Below are positions 26,408 through 35,721 of a stretch of 64,000 bases of DNA, one piece after another. A model generated the notes under the pieces. That model searched no databases, had not been told where the DNA came from, and was given only the letters and a program-made list of their open reading frames with translations. Where the stretch lies: the NCBI RefSeq assembly GCF_002256775.1, contig NZ_NCII01000019.1:20979-84978 (forward strand), written 5' to 3'. Position numbers and translations under genes: made by a program. How positions within the stretch are numbered: the stretch's first letter is position 1; each line of letters starts with the position of its first letter. The DNA is from Novosphingobium sp. 17-62-19 (GTDB lineage Bacteria > Pseudomonadota > Alphaproteobacteria > Sphingomonadales > Sphingomonadaceae).

Positions 26408-27406
26408 ATGAACGCTCCACAGATTGCATCCGATACCATTTCCCTCATCGGCAACACGCCGCTCGTCCTGCTGAAAGGGCCGAGCGAGGCGGCAGGGGCC
26501 GAGATTTACGGCAAGTGCGAATTTGCCAATCCCGGCGCTTCGGTGAAAGACCGGGCGGCGCTGTGGATCGTGCGCGATGCCGAAGAACGCGGCCTTTTGC
26601 AGCCCGGCGGCACGATTGTCGAAGGCACCGCAGGCAACACTGGCATCGGCCTTGCACTGGTCGCCAATGCGCGCGGCTACAAATCGGTCATCGTCATGCC
26701 CGAAACGCAATCGCGCGAAAAAATGGACACTTTGCGCGCGTTGCGTGCCGAACTTGTGCTCGTTCCCGCCGCGCCCTTTTCGAACCCCGGCCACTTCGTC
26801 CATACCTCGCGCCGCATCGCCGAGGAAACCGAAGGCGCGGTCTGGGCCAACCAGTTCGACAACATCGCCAATCGTCGCGCCCATATCGAAAGCACCGCGC
26901 CTGAAATCTGGGAGCAGATGGAGCACCGCATCGATGGCTTCACGTGCGCGGCTGGCACAGGCGGCACCATCGCGGGCGTGGGCATGGGCCTTAAGGCCTT
27001 CGACGAGAACGTCACCATCGCGCTCAGCGATCCGCACGGCGCGGCGCTCTACAACTATTACGCCAATGGCGAATTGAAGGCCGAAGGGTCATCGGTAGCC
27101 GAAGGCATCGGGCAGGGGCGCATCACCGCCAACCTCGACGGCGCCCCAATCGACACCCAGTTCCGCATTTCGGATGAGGAAGGCCTCTATTGGGTAGAGC
27201 GCCTGCTGGCCGACGAAGGCCTGTGCCTCGGCCTTTCCAGCGGGATCAATGTGGCGGGCGCAGTCGCGCTGGCCAAGCAGCTCGGCCCCGGCAGCCGCGT
27301 CGCCACGATCCTGTGCGACACCGGCTTCCGCTACCTCTCTTCGCTTTACAACGCCGAATGGTTGAAGGCGAAAGGATTGCCGGTGTTCCCTTGGCTGGAG
27401 CAATAG
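26408..27406 (+). CDS. cysK: Cysteine synthase (O-acetylserine sulfhydrylase family)
   Basis: A 332-residue PLP enzyme that makes cysteine from O-acetylserine and sulfide. The PLP lysine is K47 in NPGASVKDRAA, the substrate loop is EGTAGNTGIGLA, and the C-terminal CDTGFRYLSSLYN segment is present. ATG 26408 gives the standard N-terminus; the frame is open upstream across ccmB. It lies 67 bases after ccmB, on the same strand. Relatives in the group are sometimes close to cystathionine beta-synthase-like enzymes, so the exact acceptor is inferred. Confidence 0.9.
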   Translation: MNAPQIASDTISLIGNTPLVLLKGPSEAAGAEIYGKCEFANPGASVKDRAALWIVRDAEERGLLQPGGTIVEGTAGNTGIGLALVANARGYKSVIVMPETQSREKMDTLRALRAELVLVPAAPFSNPGHFVHTSRRIAEETEGAVWANQFDNIANRRAHIESTAPEIWEQMEHRIDGFTCAAGTGGTIAGVGMGLKAFDENVTIALSDPHGAALYNYYANGELKAEGSSVAEGIGQGRITANLDGAPIDTQFRISDEEGLYWVERLLADEGLCLGLSSGINVAGAVALAKQLGPGSRVATILCDTGFRYLSSLYNAEWLKAKGLPVFPWLEQ

Positions 27407-27421
27407 GTTAGAATAGCCGAT

Positions 27422-27838
27422 ATGGCGCTTTTTGGCATCAGATCGGCAAGGCAGGCTTCGGCGCAAGCGCTGGCGGACCAAGCTGCTGCCGAACAGGCTT
27501 CTGCGGCGAGCATGTTGGCGCATGTCCCGCCCAGCCGCCGTGAATTGCGTGCACAGGCGGTCCATCGCTTGCAGGTGGGCATGTTCGGCCTTGCCGGAAT
27601 GCTGCTGCTGGTCAGCCTCGCCAATGTGATCATGGATCGCGCCAAGTTCATTGATGAAAGCGCGGTCAACACAGCAGCCCCTGCCGTTGAAGTGAGTGAG
27701 ACGTCTGCCAAAGACCCGCTGGCAGACATGGGCGTCGCACCGCAACTTCCCGTGACCGCCGGTGAAAAGCCCACCGTGACATTGTCACCTGCGCCGCCGC
27801 CCACGCCAGCACCCACGGTGCGCGCGCCGCAGCCCTGA
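27422..27838 (+). CDS. Uncharacterised single-pass membrane protein
   Basis: A 138-residue protein I do not recognise. An Ala/Gln-rich, probably cytoplasmic N-terminus (about residues 1-48) leads to one membrane helix (LQVGMFGLAGMLLLVSLANVIM), then a periplasmic Pro/Thr-rich tail ending APPPTPAPTVRAPQP. It has no catalytic motif. The stop overlaps the start of the next gene (TGATG), so the two form a coupled pair positioned just before the dcw cluster. A role in the envelope is an inference from topology and location. Confidence 0.7.
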   Translation: MALFGIRSARQASAQALADQAAAEQASAASMLAHVPPSRRELRAQAVHRLQVGMFGLAGMLLLVSLANVIMDRAKFIDESAVNTAAPAVEVSETSAKDPLADMGVAPQLPVTAGEKPTVTLSPAPPPTPAPTVRAPQP

Positions 27839-28563
27839 TGCGCTTCGGCCGCCGGACGGCGCTGGCTTTGGCGCTTGTCGTTGCAACGGCTCTGACTGGT
27901 TGGCTTCTGTTCACCTCAACCGGCAGGCAGGATCGCGCACTTGGCCTGTTCACCAGTCTCCCGATCCTGTGGAGCGAGACGGGCGACCTCAAGCAGCTTG
28001 TAGACGCTCCAACAAAGCCCCACTGGGCACGCACGGCGCTTGAGCAGCGCGGGAGGTTGATCCCGCTTGATACCCTGCTCGATCTATCCGCCTTGCGCGA
28101 ATTGGTCATCGCGCAGCCACGCCCGCTGGCGCCCGAAGAAAACGTTTCGCTCGATGCATGGGTGCGCAAAGGTGGGCACGTGCTGCTGTTTGCCGATCCA
28201 ATGCTGACGCAGGACAGCGCCTTCGCGCTGGGGGACCGGCGGCGGCCGCAGGACGTGGTGCTGGTCTCGCCAATCCTCGCCCGCTGGGGCCTTGGCCTGA
28301 CCTTTGACGAAGATCAGCCGGCTGGTGTCCGGGAAAGTGCGGGAGAAGGGCTATCGGTCAATCTTCCCGGAGCGTTCACGATCATTGCAGGCGGGCATGA
28401 TGCGGTTTGCCGGATCGGCCGGAACGGCCTTGTTGCCCGGTGTGATGTGGGGAAAGGGCGGGCAGTGCTGGTTGCGGATGCGGCGCTGCTCGAAACCGGC
28501 GAGGATGAAAATGCGCGTATTTCGGGGCTCAATGGCCTGATGGATGAAGCCTTTGGGCGTTGA
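27838..28563 (+). CDS. Uncharacterised membrane-anchored protein, DUF4350/GldG-like
   Basis: A 241-residue protein with one N-terminal membrane helix (LALALVVATALTGWLLF) and a soluble domain. Segments such as LDAWVRKGGHVLLFADPML and GRAVLVADAALLETG recall the DUF4350 and GldG ABC-associated fold, which is related to glutamine-amidotransferase-like domains without activity. I cannot assign a function. It is translationally coupled to the preceding gene and ends 314 bases before mraZ. Confidence 0.65.
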   Translation: MRFGRRTALALALVVATALTGWLLFTSTGRQDRALGLFTSLPILWSETGDLKQLVDAPTKPHWARTALEQRGRLIPLDTLLDLSALRELVIAQPRPLAPEENVSLDAWVRKGGHVLLFADPMLTQDSAFALGDRRRPQDVVLVSPILARWGLGLTFDEDQPAGVRESAGEGLSVNLPGAFTIIAGGHDAVCRIGRNGLVARCDVGKGRAVLVADAALLETGEDENARISGLNGLMDEAFGR

Positions 28564-28877
28564 ACTGCATCTGGACGCGGGAAACTGCGGGAAAACCTTG
28601 GGTGGAAGAATCGGGGTCGGTCAGGATGCAGGCGATTCCGAAGTTTTTCGTGCCACTATTTGCAGCACACCATGGTTACTGACGCGTCAATAAGTAGAAA
28701 AAATGCCACAGATTCATAGTTAGACCGCGCTTTCCCGCATTTTCCCCTTTTCGCCCGCGCTGTCCCGCGTTAGTAGTTCCTTTCATCGGGACGAACTCCA
28801 GTCGCATCCACAGGGGATGAGTCGGCATTGCGCGAGGGCGCGTTGCCGGGCGAGGGAGTTTTTCGTCCGCGAGCGGG
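28564..28877. other. Intergenic leader upstream of the dcw cluster
   Basis: This 314-base stretch has no credible gene. It contains the four-copy GGG repeat proposed as the MraZ operator, two or three more GGG copies on the plus strand near 28579-28602, and three GANTC sites (28608, 28634, 28711) that could be methylated by CcrM. The AT-rich part around 28640-28720 probably holds the promoter, but no -35/-10 pair stands out. Confidence 0.6.
28733..28766 (-). promoter_or_regulatory. Candidate MraZ operator (four GGG repeats, 10-base spacing)
   Basis: Read on the minus strand, GGG(A/C) occurs four times at exactly 10-base intervals (plus-strand TCCC or GCCC beginning 28733, 28743, 28753, 28763). 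In other bacteria MraZ binds direct GGG repeats of this spacing in its own promoter. The array lies about 110 bases before the mraZ start. Confidence 0.65.
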
Positions 28878-29384
28878 GTGTCACGCGTGACGGGAGGGCC
28901 GGTAAATCTGGTAGGACAGGGCTTTTCGCCACGCGGCGAAAAGGGTCGCTTTGTTCTGCCTGCCGATTTCCGGGCCGACATCTTCACGGCCTCTGCCAAC
29001 GCCCGCGTTCTCTGCCTCGACAAGCATCCGCGCCTGCCGTGCCTCACGGGGTTTGGTCTTTCGCGCCTTGCCGATTTTGCCGCCGAGATCGATCGCGAAG
29101 AAGAGAAGCGCCTGCGCCTCGGCCAGGATTTTGACCGCGATGCTGCCGAAGGTCAGGTCTATGGCTTCTATCGCGCCAGCTACGATGACAGCGGTCGTTT
29201 CGTGCTGCCCGATTACCTGTCCGAACTGGGGCAGGTAGAGGACGGTCTTTATTTCCACGGTGGCGGCCGCCAGATCACCATCTGGAACCCACGCATCCTG
29301 TTCGAACAGGGTGAGGCCTGGGCCATCGCCCAAGCTGGATGCAGGGCCAAGATGGCCGAAGCTGCCAAGGGGAAGCGCAAGTGA
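28878..29384 (+). CDS. mraZ: Transcriptional regulator MraZ
   Basis: First gene of the dcw cluster, encoding a 168-residue DNA-binding protein with two AbrB-like motifs, [12 protein letters not shown] near residue 22 and [12 protein letters not shown] near residue 103. MraZ usually represses the dcw operon and can inhibit RsmH. The GTG start is ambiguous: GTG 28878 and GTG 28887 are both possible, and no ATG exists near the N-terminus. The stop overlaps the rsmH start (GTGA). A family-typical GGG repeat lies upstream. Confidence 0.92.
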   Translation: MSRVTGGPVNLVGQGFSPRGEKGRFVLPADFRADIFTASANARVLCLDKHPRLPCLTGFGLSRLADFAAEIDREEEKRLRLGQDFDRDAAEGQVYGFYRASYDDSGRFVLPDYLSELGQVEDGLYFHGGGRQITIWNPRILFEQGEAWAIAQAGCRAKMAEAAKGKRK

Positions 29385-30370
29385 CCGCTCCCGAAAGCAC
29401 GCGCGCCCCGCACATTCCCGTTCTGCTTGAAGAAGTCGTCGCCGCCCTGAACCCGCAGGCCGGTGACCTGATCGTTGACGCCACCTTCGGTGCGGGCGGT
29501 TATACCCGTCGCCTGCTGGAATCGGGCGCGACCGTCCATGCTTTTGACCGCGATCCCGACGCGATTGCTGCGGGACAGCTCTGGGGAGAAACCTGTGGAG
29601 AAGATCCGCGCCTCGTCCTTCACGCCCGTCGCTTTTCCGAACTGGCAGAAGGACTTGCAGAGGCCGGGATTGCAGGCGTTCATGGCGTCGTCTTCGATAT
29701 CGGCGTCAGCTCGATGCAGCTTGATCAGGCTGCGCGCGGATTTGCCTTTTCCTCGGACGGGCCTTTAGACATGCGAATGTCACAGGACGGTCCAAGTGCG
29801 GCGGATTTCCTGAATGAAGCCAGCGATGAGGACATTGCAGATGTGCTCTATCGCTACGGCGAGGAACGCCAGTCGCGCCGCGTTGCCCGCGCGGTCGTGG
29901 CGGCACGGCCGCTCACCACCACCGGCCAGTTCGCTGCTGTCGTGCGTAAGGCCGTCGGCTATCGGCCCGACATAAAGGGTCCGAAGGCGCAGAAGGATCC
30001 GGCCACGCGCAGCTTTCAGGCGGTTCGCATCCACGTCAATGGTGAGTTGGACGAACTGATGGAAGGCCTTGCCGCAGCCGAAAAGGTGCTGCTGCCTGGC
30101 GGCCGCATCGTCGTGGTCAGCTTCCACAGCCTTGAAGACCGGATCGTGAAGCAGTTCCTGCGTGAGGCAGCCGGTGCGCTCCCGGCAGGCTCACGCCATA
30201 TGCCCCAGATGGCGGCAAAGTCCGTGGCAGTGTTCGAAAAGCCATCAGCGGCGATCCGTCCATCGGCAGAGGAAGAGGCCCGCAATCCGCGCGCCCGCTC
30301 TGCCACGCTGCGCTGGGCCGTGCGCACTGCTTCACCGGCGCGGGCAACAACGGGGAGGGCAGCGGCATGA
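29381..30370 (+). CDS. rsmH: 16S rRNA (cytosine-1402-N4)-methyltransferase
   Basis: A 329-residue SAM-dependent methyltransferase (formerly MraW) acting on 16S rRNA C1402. The N-terminal [13 protein letters not shown] and the SAM loop [15 protein letters not shown] are typical, as is [18 protein letters not shown] and the C-terminal [18 protein letters not shown] 29381 is preferred, since it overlaps the mraZ stop by four bases. It overlaps ftsL at its 3' end, again by four bases. Confidence 0.96.
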   Translation: MTAPESTRAPHIPVLLEEVVAALNPQAGDLIVDATFGAGGYTRRLLESGATVHAFDRDPDAIAAGQLWGETCGEDPRLVLHARRFSELAEGLAEAGIAGVHGVVFDIGVSSMQLDQAARGFAFSSDGPLDMRMSQDGPSAADFLNEASDEDIADVLYRYGEERQSRRVARAVVAARPLTTTGQFAAVVRKAVGYRPDIKGPKAQKDPATRSFQAVRIHVNGELDELMEGLAAAEKVLLPGGRIVVVSFHSLEDRIVKQFLREAAGALPAGSRHMPQMAAKSVAVFEKPSAAIRPSAEEEARNPRARSATLRWAVRTASPARATTGRAAA

Positions 30371-31068
30371 TCGCGTCGGCCAATCGTCTGCGCTCGGTCG
30401 GCTGGGTCGTGCTGCTTGGGCTGTGCCTTGCGCTCGTGCTGGTGCTGGCCTTCCGCGTCAACGCGCTGCGCAGCCAAATTCACCAGACTGAAGCCCGGAT
30501 TGTCGCGCTGAAGCAGGAAAAGCTCTACCTCGAAACCGAGTTCGAGACGCGCTCCAACCAGCAGCAATTGAAGGCCTGGAACGATGTCGAGTTCGGCTAT
30601 GCCGCGCCCGGCGCGGGCCAGTACCTTGAAGGCGAACGGCAACTCGCCGCGCTCAGCGTGCCTGCTCTGGCCAATGCCCCCGCGCCGATCCGGGTGGCCA
30701 GCGTCGATGACAACGTGATCGCCTCTGCTGCGTTCCCTGCCATGGTTTCGCCGCTATCGGGTAAGCCGCTGGACGCCAAAGCCGAGAAGATCGAGGCGAA
30801 AGCGGAGCCGCGCACGGCCAAGGTCGTCCATGACGAAGCAGTCGAAACGCTCAACGAGCGGCTCGGTAAAGTCGTCGATTCGCGCCCGCGCAAGCCGGTG
30901 CTGAACGAAACCGCTTCTGAAAAGGAGAAGCCGGCAACGAAGAAGGCCAGCAAGCCAGCCAAGGCGGAAAAGGCCGTCGCCGCTGCGGATAAGTCAAAGA
31001 CCAAGGGCAGCAAGGCGGCTCCTGCCCCTCGCGCAACCAAGGGCAAGGAGGCTAAGGCAGTCAAGTGA
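30367..31068 (+). CDS. ftsL: Cell division protein FtsL, with long C-terminal tail
   Basis: The position between rsmH and ftsI and the topology identify FtsL. A short cytoplasmic N-terminus, one membrane helix ([19 protein letters not shown], about residues 11-29) and a coiled-coil ([20 protein letters not shown]) are followed by a long tail. FtsL is normally 100-120 residues; this one is 233. The last 110 are rich in Lys, Ala and Pro (for example [20 protein letters not shown]) and would lie in the periplasm. FtsL bridges FtsQ and the FtsWI synthase. The tail has no known domain. Confidence 0.85.
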   Translation: MIASANRLRSVGWVVLLGLCLALVLVLAFRVNALRSQIHQTEARIVALKQEKLYLETEFETRSNQQQLKAWNDVEFGYAAPGAGQYLEGERQLAALSVPALANAPAPIRVASVDDNVIASAAFPAMVSPLSGKPLDAKAEKIEAKAEPRTAKVVHDEAVETLNERLGKVVDSRPRKPVLNETASEKEKPATKKASKPAKAEKAVAAADKSKTKGSKAAPAPRATKGKEAKAVK

Positions 31069-32810
31069 ACGCACTCACTGCTTCAGCCGCCATCGCCTCT
31101 GGCCGGGTCAAGCTCGCCAACGTCCGCCAGCGCTCGCTGGTCGAGGCGAAAGTGCGGGTGCTGGTTGTCGCGTTCCTGTTCCTGTTTGCAGGCGCTGCCG
31201 CTTTTGCGCGCATCCTCCAGCTTGGCTTTTTCGAGGACGCACCAGAACGCCGTTCGCTTGCCGAAGCGCTGCTCCCGCCGCGTGGCGAAATTACCGATCG
31301 CAATGGCGTGCCGCTGGCGCGGGCATTCCCGGCCTATGCGCTATGGTACAATCCCAAGGCGCTCGGCGAAAAGGGGCAGCCTCTGGTCAAATCACCCGAG
31401 GAAGTCGCGGCGGCATTGATGCAGATTTTCCCCGATGCCGACCAGGTCGATCTGCTGCGTCGCCTTAAGTCCGACAAGCCCAGCTACCTGATCCGCCGGG
31501 TCATGCCCGAAGAGGCCAACCGCATTTTTGCGCTTGGCGAACCGGCGCTCGAATTTCCGCGTGAGAACCAGCGTTACTACCCACAGGGCTCGCTCGGCGC
31601 GCACGTGCTTGGCTATGTCGATGGCGAAGGCAAAGGCCATGTGGGGATGGAGCAGGTGCTGGAAAAGCAATTGATCGATCCCATGCAGCGCGGTCGCCCG
31701 GTTTCACTGTCGATCGATATGCGCGCGCAAGGGGCGCTTGAGGACGAACTCGGCCGCGGCATGATGGAAACTGAGGCCAAAGGTGCGGCGGGCATCATTC
31801 TGGATGTTGATACCGGCGAAGTGATTGCGCTTGCGTCGCTGCCTTCGTTCAACCCCAACCGCTCGGACATGGCCTACAACGATCTGGTGTTCAACAAGGT
31901 CACCAATCAGGTCTACGAACTCGGCTCCACGTTCAAGCCGCTCTCGGTCGCCGCTGCGATTGATGCGGGCGTGGTGACTGATCTTTCGGTGCGCTATCCG
32001 GCCAACCGGCCACTGGAAATCGGTGGCTTCCGCATTCGGGACAGCCACCCCTTTGGCGCCTCGCTCAATGTGCCCGAAGCGTTGATCCACTCGTCAAACA
32101 TCGTAACCGCGCAAGTGGCAGACAAGCTTGGCGGTCCGGCGCTCAAGAAGACCATGGCGGCGCTGGGCATGAATGAACGCCCCTATATCGAACTACCCGC
32201 ACGCGGCTTTCCGCTCTGGCCGCGCGGGCATGAGAAGTCGGGCGAATGGCCGCGCATCACCACGATGACGGTCAGCTATGGCCACGGCATCGCGGTTACC
32301 CCGCTTCACCTCGCCGCTGCCTATGCCGCAATGGTCAACGGCGGCGTGTGGCGTCCGGCCACCCTGTTCAAGGTCGATCCGGCCAAGGCCCCCGAAGGCC
32401 GCCGCGTGTTCAAGGCTTCCACCAGCGCGCGTATGCGTCAGCTGCTGCGCATGATCGTGGTCGATGGCACTGGCAAATCTGCCAACGCCCCCGGCTTTCG
32501 CGTTGGGGGCAAGACCGGCTCTGCTGAAAAGCCGGGCGGCAAGGGCGGCTACAATCGTACCTCGCTGGTGGCTACATTCGCCGCTGCTTTCCCGATGGAC
32601 AAGCCACGCTACGTGGTGATCGCCATGCTTGATGAGCCAAAGGGCACTGCTGCAACCTCGTTCCAGCGGACGGCTGCGTGGAATGCCGGTCCCATCGTCG
32701 GGCGCGTGGTGCCGCGCATCGGGCCGTTCCTTGGCGTCGTCCCTGACGACACGCGCGACATCGACATTTCCGACCTTTCTCCGCTGGTCGGCAACGGAAG
32801 TGGCGAATGA
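31065..32810 (+). CDS. ftsI: Division-specific peptidoglycan transpeptidase (PBP3)
   Basis: A 581-residue class B penicillin-binding protein that crosslinks septal peptidoglycan. Transpeptidase motifs are complete: S288-T-F-K291, S343-S-N345 and K483-T-G. An N-terminal membrane helix (VRVLVVAFLFLFAGAAAF) is present. It works with FtsW as the glycosyltransferase partner. The GTG start overlaps the ftsL stop by four bases. The length is normal. Confidence 0.97.
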   Translation: MNALTASAAIASGRVKLANVRQRSLVEAKVRVLVVAFLFLFAGAAAFARILQLGFFEDAPERRSLAEALLPPRGEITDRNGVPLARAFPAYALWYNPKALGEKGQPLVKSPEEVAAALMQIFPDADQVDLLRRLKSDKPSYLIRRVMPEEANRIFALGEPALEFPRENQRYYPQGSLGAHVLGYVDGEGKGHVGMEQVLEKQLIDPMQRGRPVSLSIDMRAQGALEDELGRGMMETEAKGAAGIILDVDTGEVIALASLPSFNPNRSDMAYNDLVFNKVTNQVYELGSTFKPLSVAAAIDAGVVTDLSVRYPANRPLEIGGFRIRDSHPFGASLNVPEALIHSSNIVTAQVADKLGGPALKKTMAALGMNERPYIELPARGFPLWPRGHEKSGEWPRITTMTVSYGHGIAVTPLHLAAAYAAMVNGGVWRPATLFKVDPAKAPEGRRVFKASTSARMRQLLRMIVVDGTGKSANAPGFRVGGKTGSAEKPGGKGGYNRTSLVATFAAAFPMDKPRYVVIAMLDEPKGTAATSFQRTAAWNAGPIVGRVVPRIGPFLGVVPDDTRDIDISDLSPLVGNGSGE

Positions 32811-34255
32811 AGCTTGGGCCGATCCTTAAAGCTGCGGGCTTTCCGGCGGCAGACGGCGACACCAACGTCACCGGCTTTGCCATCGATCATCGCAAGGTTG
32901 CCCCCGGCACCATATTCGGCGCATTCCCCGGCGCGCGCTTCAATGGCGAGGATTTCATTGCCGATGCGGTGAAGGCAGGCGCCGTCGCCGTGGTGGCGCG
33001 CCCTGAAGCCAAGGTCGAAGGCGCAGTCCACGTTGCCGATGCCGAACCGCGCCGGGCCTTTGCCGCGTTGGCCTCGCGCTTTTTCCAGCCCGTGCCCGAA
33101 ACCGTCGTCGCCGTCACCGGTACCAACGGCAAAACGTCCACGGTTGAGATGACGCGCCAGATCTGGCGCATGGCGGGCCATTCAGCGGCCTCCATCGGTA
33201 CGCTGGGCGTCACCACAGCAGACGAAAGCGTTTCCACCGGCCTCACCACACCAGATATCGTCACATTCCTTTCGAACATCACTGGCCTTGCCCGTGAAGG
33301 TGTGACGCATGTGGCCTACGAAGCGTCCAGCCACGGACTCTCGCAGTTCCGCAACGAAGGCCTGCGAGTTGTGGCCGGTGCCTTCACCAACCTCAGCCGC
33401 GATCATCTCGATTACCACGCGACGATGGAAGATTACTTCGCGGCCAAGATGCGCCTGTTCGATCACGTGGTCGCTGAAGGCGGCACGGCAGTTATCTGGG
33501 CGGACGACGAATGGTCGGAACGCGCGGTGGGCCATGCGAAGCAACGCGGCCTGCAACTGTTCACCGTTGGCAGCAACGGCACCGCCATTCGCTTGACGAA
33601 CCGTGCCCCGACACAACTGGGCCAGACGCTTGACATCGACTGGCAGGGCAAGGCGCACAAGATAGCGTTGCCACTGATCGGTGCCTATCAGGCGGCTAAC
33701 GCGCTCGTCTCGGCAGGTCTCGCGATTGCCTCGGGCTGCGAAGCGGGCGCAGTGTTCGATGCACTGACTCGCCTTCAGCCGGTGCGCGGAAGGCTTGAAC
33801 GCGCCGCCATCAACCGCGCGGGCGCGCCGGTCTATGTCGATTACGCGCACACGCCTGATGCCATCGAAGCCGCTATCGACGCATTGCGCCCGCACGTGCA
33901 GGGCCGCCTGATCACCGTGTTCGGCGCAGGCGGAGATCGTGACGGAGGCAAGCGCCCGGAAATGGGCCGAGCCGCCTGTTCCGGGTCTGACGTGGTCATT
34001 GTCACGGACGACAATCCGCGCGGCGAAGACCCCGCTGAAATCCGCGCCGCCGTGCTGACCGGATGCGATGGCAAGGCGCGCGAAATCGGTGATCGCCGCA
34101 CCGCCATTGCCGCAGCCATTGCCGAGGCGGGGCGCGACGATATTGTGCTCGTCGCAGGCAAGGGGCACGAACAGGGACAGATCGTGGGGCGGGGTGATGC
34201 CACGCGCATCTTGCCGTTTGACGATGTCGAGGTTGCAAGGGAGTGTACGACATGA
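32807..34255 (+). CDS. murE: UDP-MurNAc-tripeptide ligase
   Basis: A 482-residue Mur ligase that adds the third peptide residue to UDP-MurNAc-L-Ala-D-Glu. The ATP loop VTGTNGKTSTVEM is intact, and the D402-N-P-R405 motif indicates meso-diaminopimelate as substrate, the usual choice in Gram-negatives. Catalytic lysine and histidine motifs of the family are present (DYAHTPDAIEAAID). It overlaps ftsI and murF by four bases each, so the stoichiometry is probably set by coupling. Confidence 0.97.
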   Translation: MKLGPILKAAGFPAADGDTNVTGFAIDHRKVAPGTIFGAFPGARFNGEDFIADAVKAGAVAVVARPEAKVEGAVHVADAEPRRAFAALASRFFQPVPETVVAVTGTNGKTSTVEMTRQIWRMAGHSAASIGTLGVTTADESVSTGLTTPDIVTFLSNITGLAREGVTHVAYEASSHGLSQFRNEGLRVVAGAFTNLSRDHLDYHATMEDYFAAKMRLFDHVVAEGGTAVIWADDEWSERAVGHAKQRGLQLFTVGSNGTAIRLTNRAPTQLGQTLDIDWQGKAHKIALPLIGAYQAANALVSAGLAIASGCEAGAVFDALTRLQPVRGRLERAAINRAGAPVYVDYAHTPDAIEAAIDALRPHVQGRLITVFGAGGDRDGGKRPEMGRAACSGSDVVIVTDDNPRGEDPAEIRAAVLTGCDGKAREIGDRRTAIAAAIAEAGRDDIVLVAGKGHEQGQIVGRGDATRILPFDDVEVARECTT

Positions 34256-35721
34256 CCGCTCATCCCGCCTTGATTGCATGGCCAGAGGACCCGTCCGATG
34301 CGGCGGGTCTTGCGCTATGGACAAGCGACGAAATTGCCCTCGCCACAGGTGGCCGCGCCAGCGCGCCGTTCGCTGTTTCGGGCGTAGAGATCGACAGCCG
34401 TGATGTGGTGGAAGGCGATCTGTTCTTCGCGCTGAAGGGCGAAACATCGGACGGCCACCGCTATCTTGAAGGTGCCGCAGGTCGAGGCGCACCCGGCTCT
34501 GTCGTCGAACACGCCTGCTTCGGCCCTCACGTGCTGGTGCCCGATACGATGGCCGCACTCGAAGCGCTGGGTCGTCACGCCCGCGCGCGTGTCGATGCCG
34601 CGATTATCGGCGTCACCGGCTCTGCGGGCAAGACCGGCGTGAAGGAAGCGCTTTATGCCGCGCTCGACCGCGCAAGCCGTGGCCGCGCCCACCGCTCGGT
34701 CAAGAGCTACAACAACCACGTTGGTGTGCCACTCAGCCTTGCCCGGATGCCCGCATCTACCCGCTTCGGCGTGTTCGAAATGGGCATGAACCACGCTGGC
34801 GAACTGGCCGCGCTGACACGGATGGTCCGCCCGCACGTCGCCATCGTCACGACCATTGCACCGGCCCACATCGGCCATTTTACGGGCGAAGAAGACATCG
34901 CGGATGCCAAAGGCGAAATCTTCGAAGGGCTTGAACCCGGCGGCACCGCCATCATCCCCGCCGATAGCCCGCATTGCGAACTCCTGCGCGCAAAGGCCGC
35001 TCAACACGCTGGGCGCGTTATTAGCTTCGGCACCAAGGCTGACGCCGATGTCCGCTTGCTTGATGCTGTGCCCGCTCCCGGCGGTGGCACGCTGGTGACG
35101 GCAGACCTCGGCGGGCGCAAGGTTTGCTACACGATTGCGCAACCGGGCGAACATTGGGTCGCCAATTCGCTTGCGATCATGGCGGCGGTCGATGCCATCG
35201 GCGGCGATCTGGGTGCGGCAGGTCTCGCTTTGGCCGAAATGGAAGGCCTTGCCGGTCGCGGCGCGCGCCACACCATCCCGGCGCAGGGCGGTGACGGTTC
35301 GGGCAAGGCACTGCTGATCGATGAAAGCTACAACGCCAATCCTGCCTCGATGGCAGTAACTTTGCGCCAGCTTGGACAAACACCGGCCACACGCCGTGTC
35401 GCCATCCTTGGCGCAATGCGTGAACTCGGGGCGGACGAAGCCCGCTATCATGCCGAACTGGTCGGCCCGATTACCGAAGGCAAGGTGGAACGTCTGATCC
35501 TCGTCGGACCCGAAATGGCGGCTTTGGCGCAAGCCTTGGGGAAAAGCGACAATCCCTCGCTTGCCGCGAAAATCGATGTGGCGCATGTGCTAAATGCGGT
35601 CGAAGCGGCAGAATGTCTCGCGGCCGATGGCGTGCGTGGGGGTGATGCCCTGCTCGTCAAAGGGTCGAATTCGGTGGGCCTGGGCGCGATCGTGCGTTCG
35701 CTTGCCGCCAGGGAACAGTGA
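34252..35721 (+). CDS. murF: UDP-MurNAc-tripeptide-D-Ala-D-Ala ligase
   Basis: A 489-residue Mur ligase that adds D-Ala-D-Ala. The ATP loop is VTGSAGKTGVKEA, with the conserved EMGMNHAGELAALT and DESYNANPASM motifs. ATG 34252 overlaps the murE stop; a GTG three codons upstream is an alternative. The mraY ATG directly follows the murF stop codon. Nothing unusual. Confidence 0.96.
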   Translation: MTAHPALIAWPEDPSDAAGLALWTSDEIALATGGRASAPFAVSGVEIDSRDVVEGDLFFALKGETSDGHRYLEGAAGRGAPGSVVEHACFGPHVLVPDTMAALEALGRHARARVDAAIIGVTGSAGKTGVKEALYAALDRASRGRAHRSVKSYNNHVGVPLSLARMPASTRFGVFEMGMNHAGELAALTRMVRPHVAIVTTIAPAHIGHFTGEEDIADAKGEIFEGLEPGGTAIIPADSPHCELLRAKAAQHAGRVISFGTKADADVRLLDAVPAPGGGTLVTADLGGRKVCYTIAQPGEHWVANSLAIMAAVDAIGGDLGAAGLALAEMEGLAGRGARHTIPAQGGDGSGKALLIDESYNANPASMAVTLRQLGQTPATRRVAILGAMRELGADEARYHAELVGPITEGKVERLILVGPEMAALAQALGKSDNPSLAAKIDVAHVLNAVEAAECLAADGVRGGDALLVKGSNSVGLGAIVRSLAAREQ

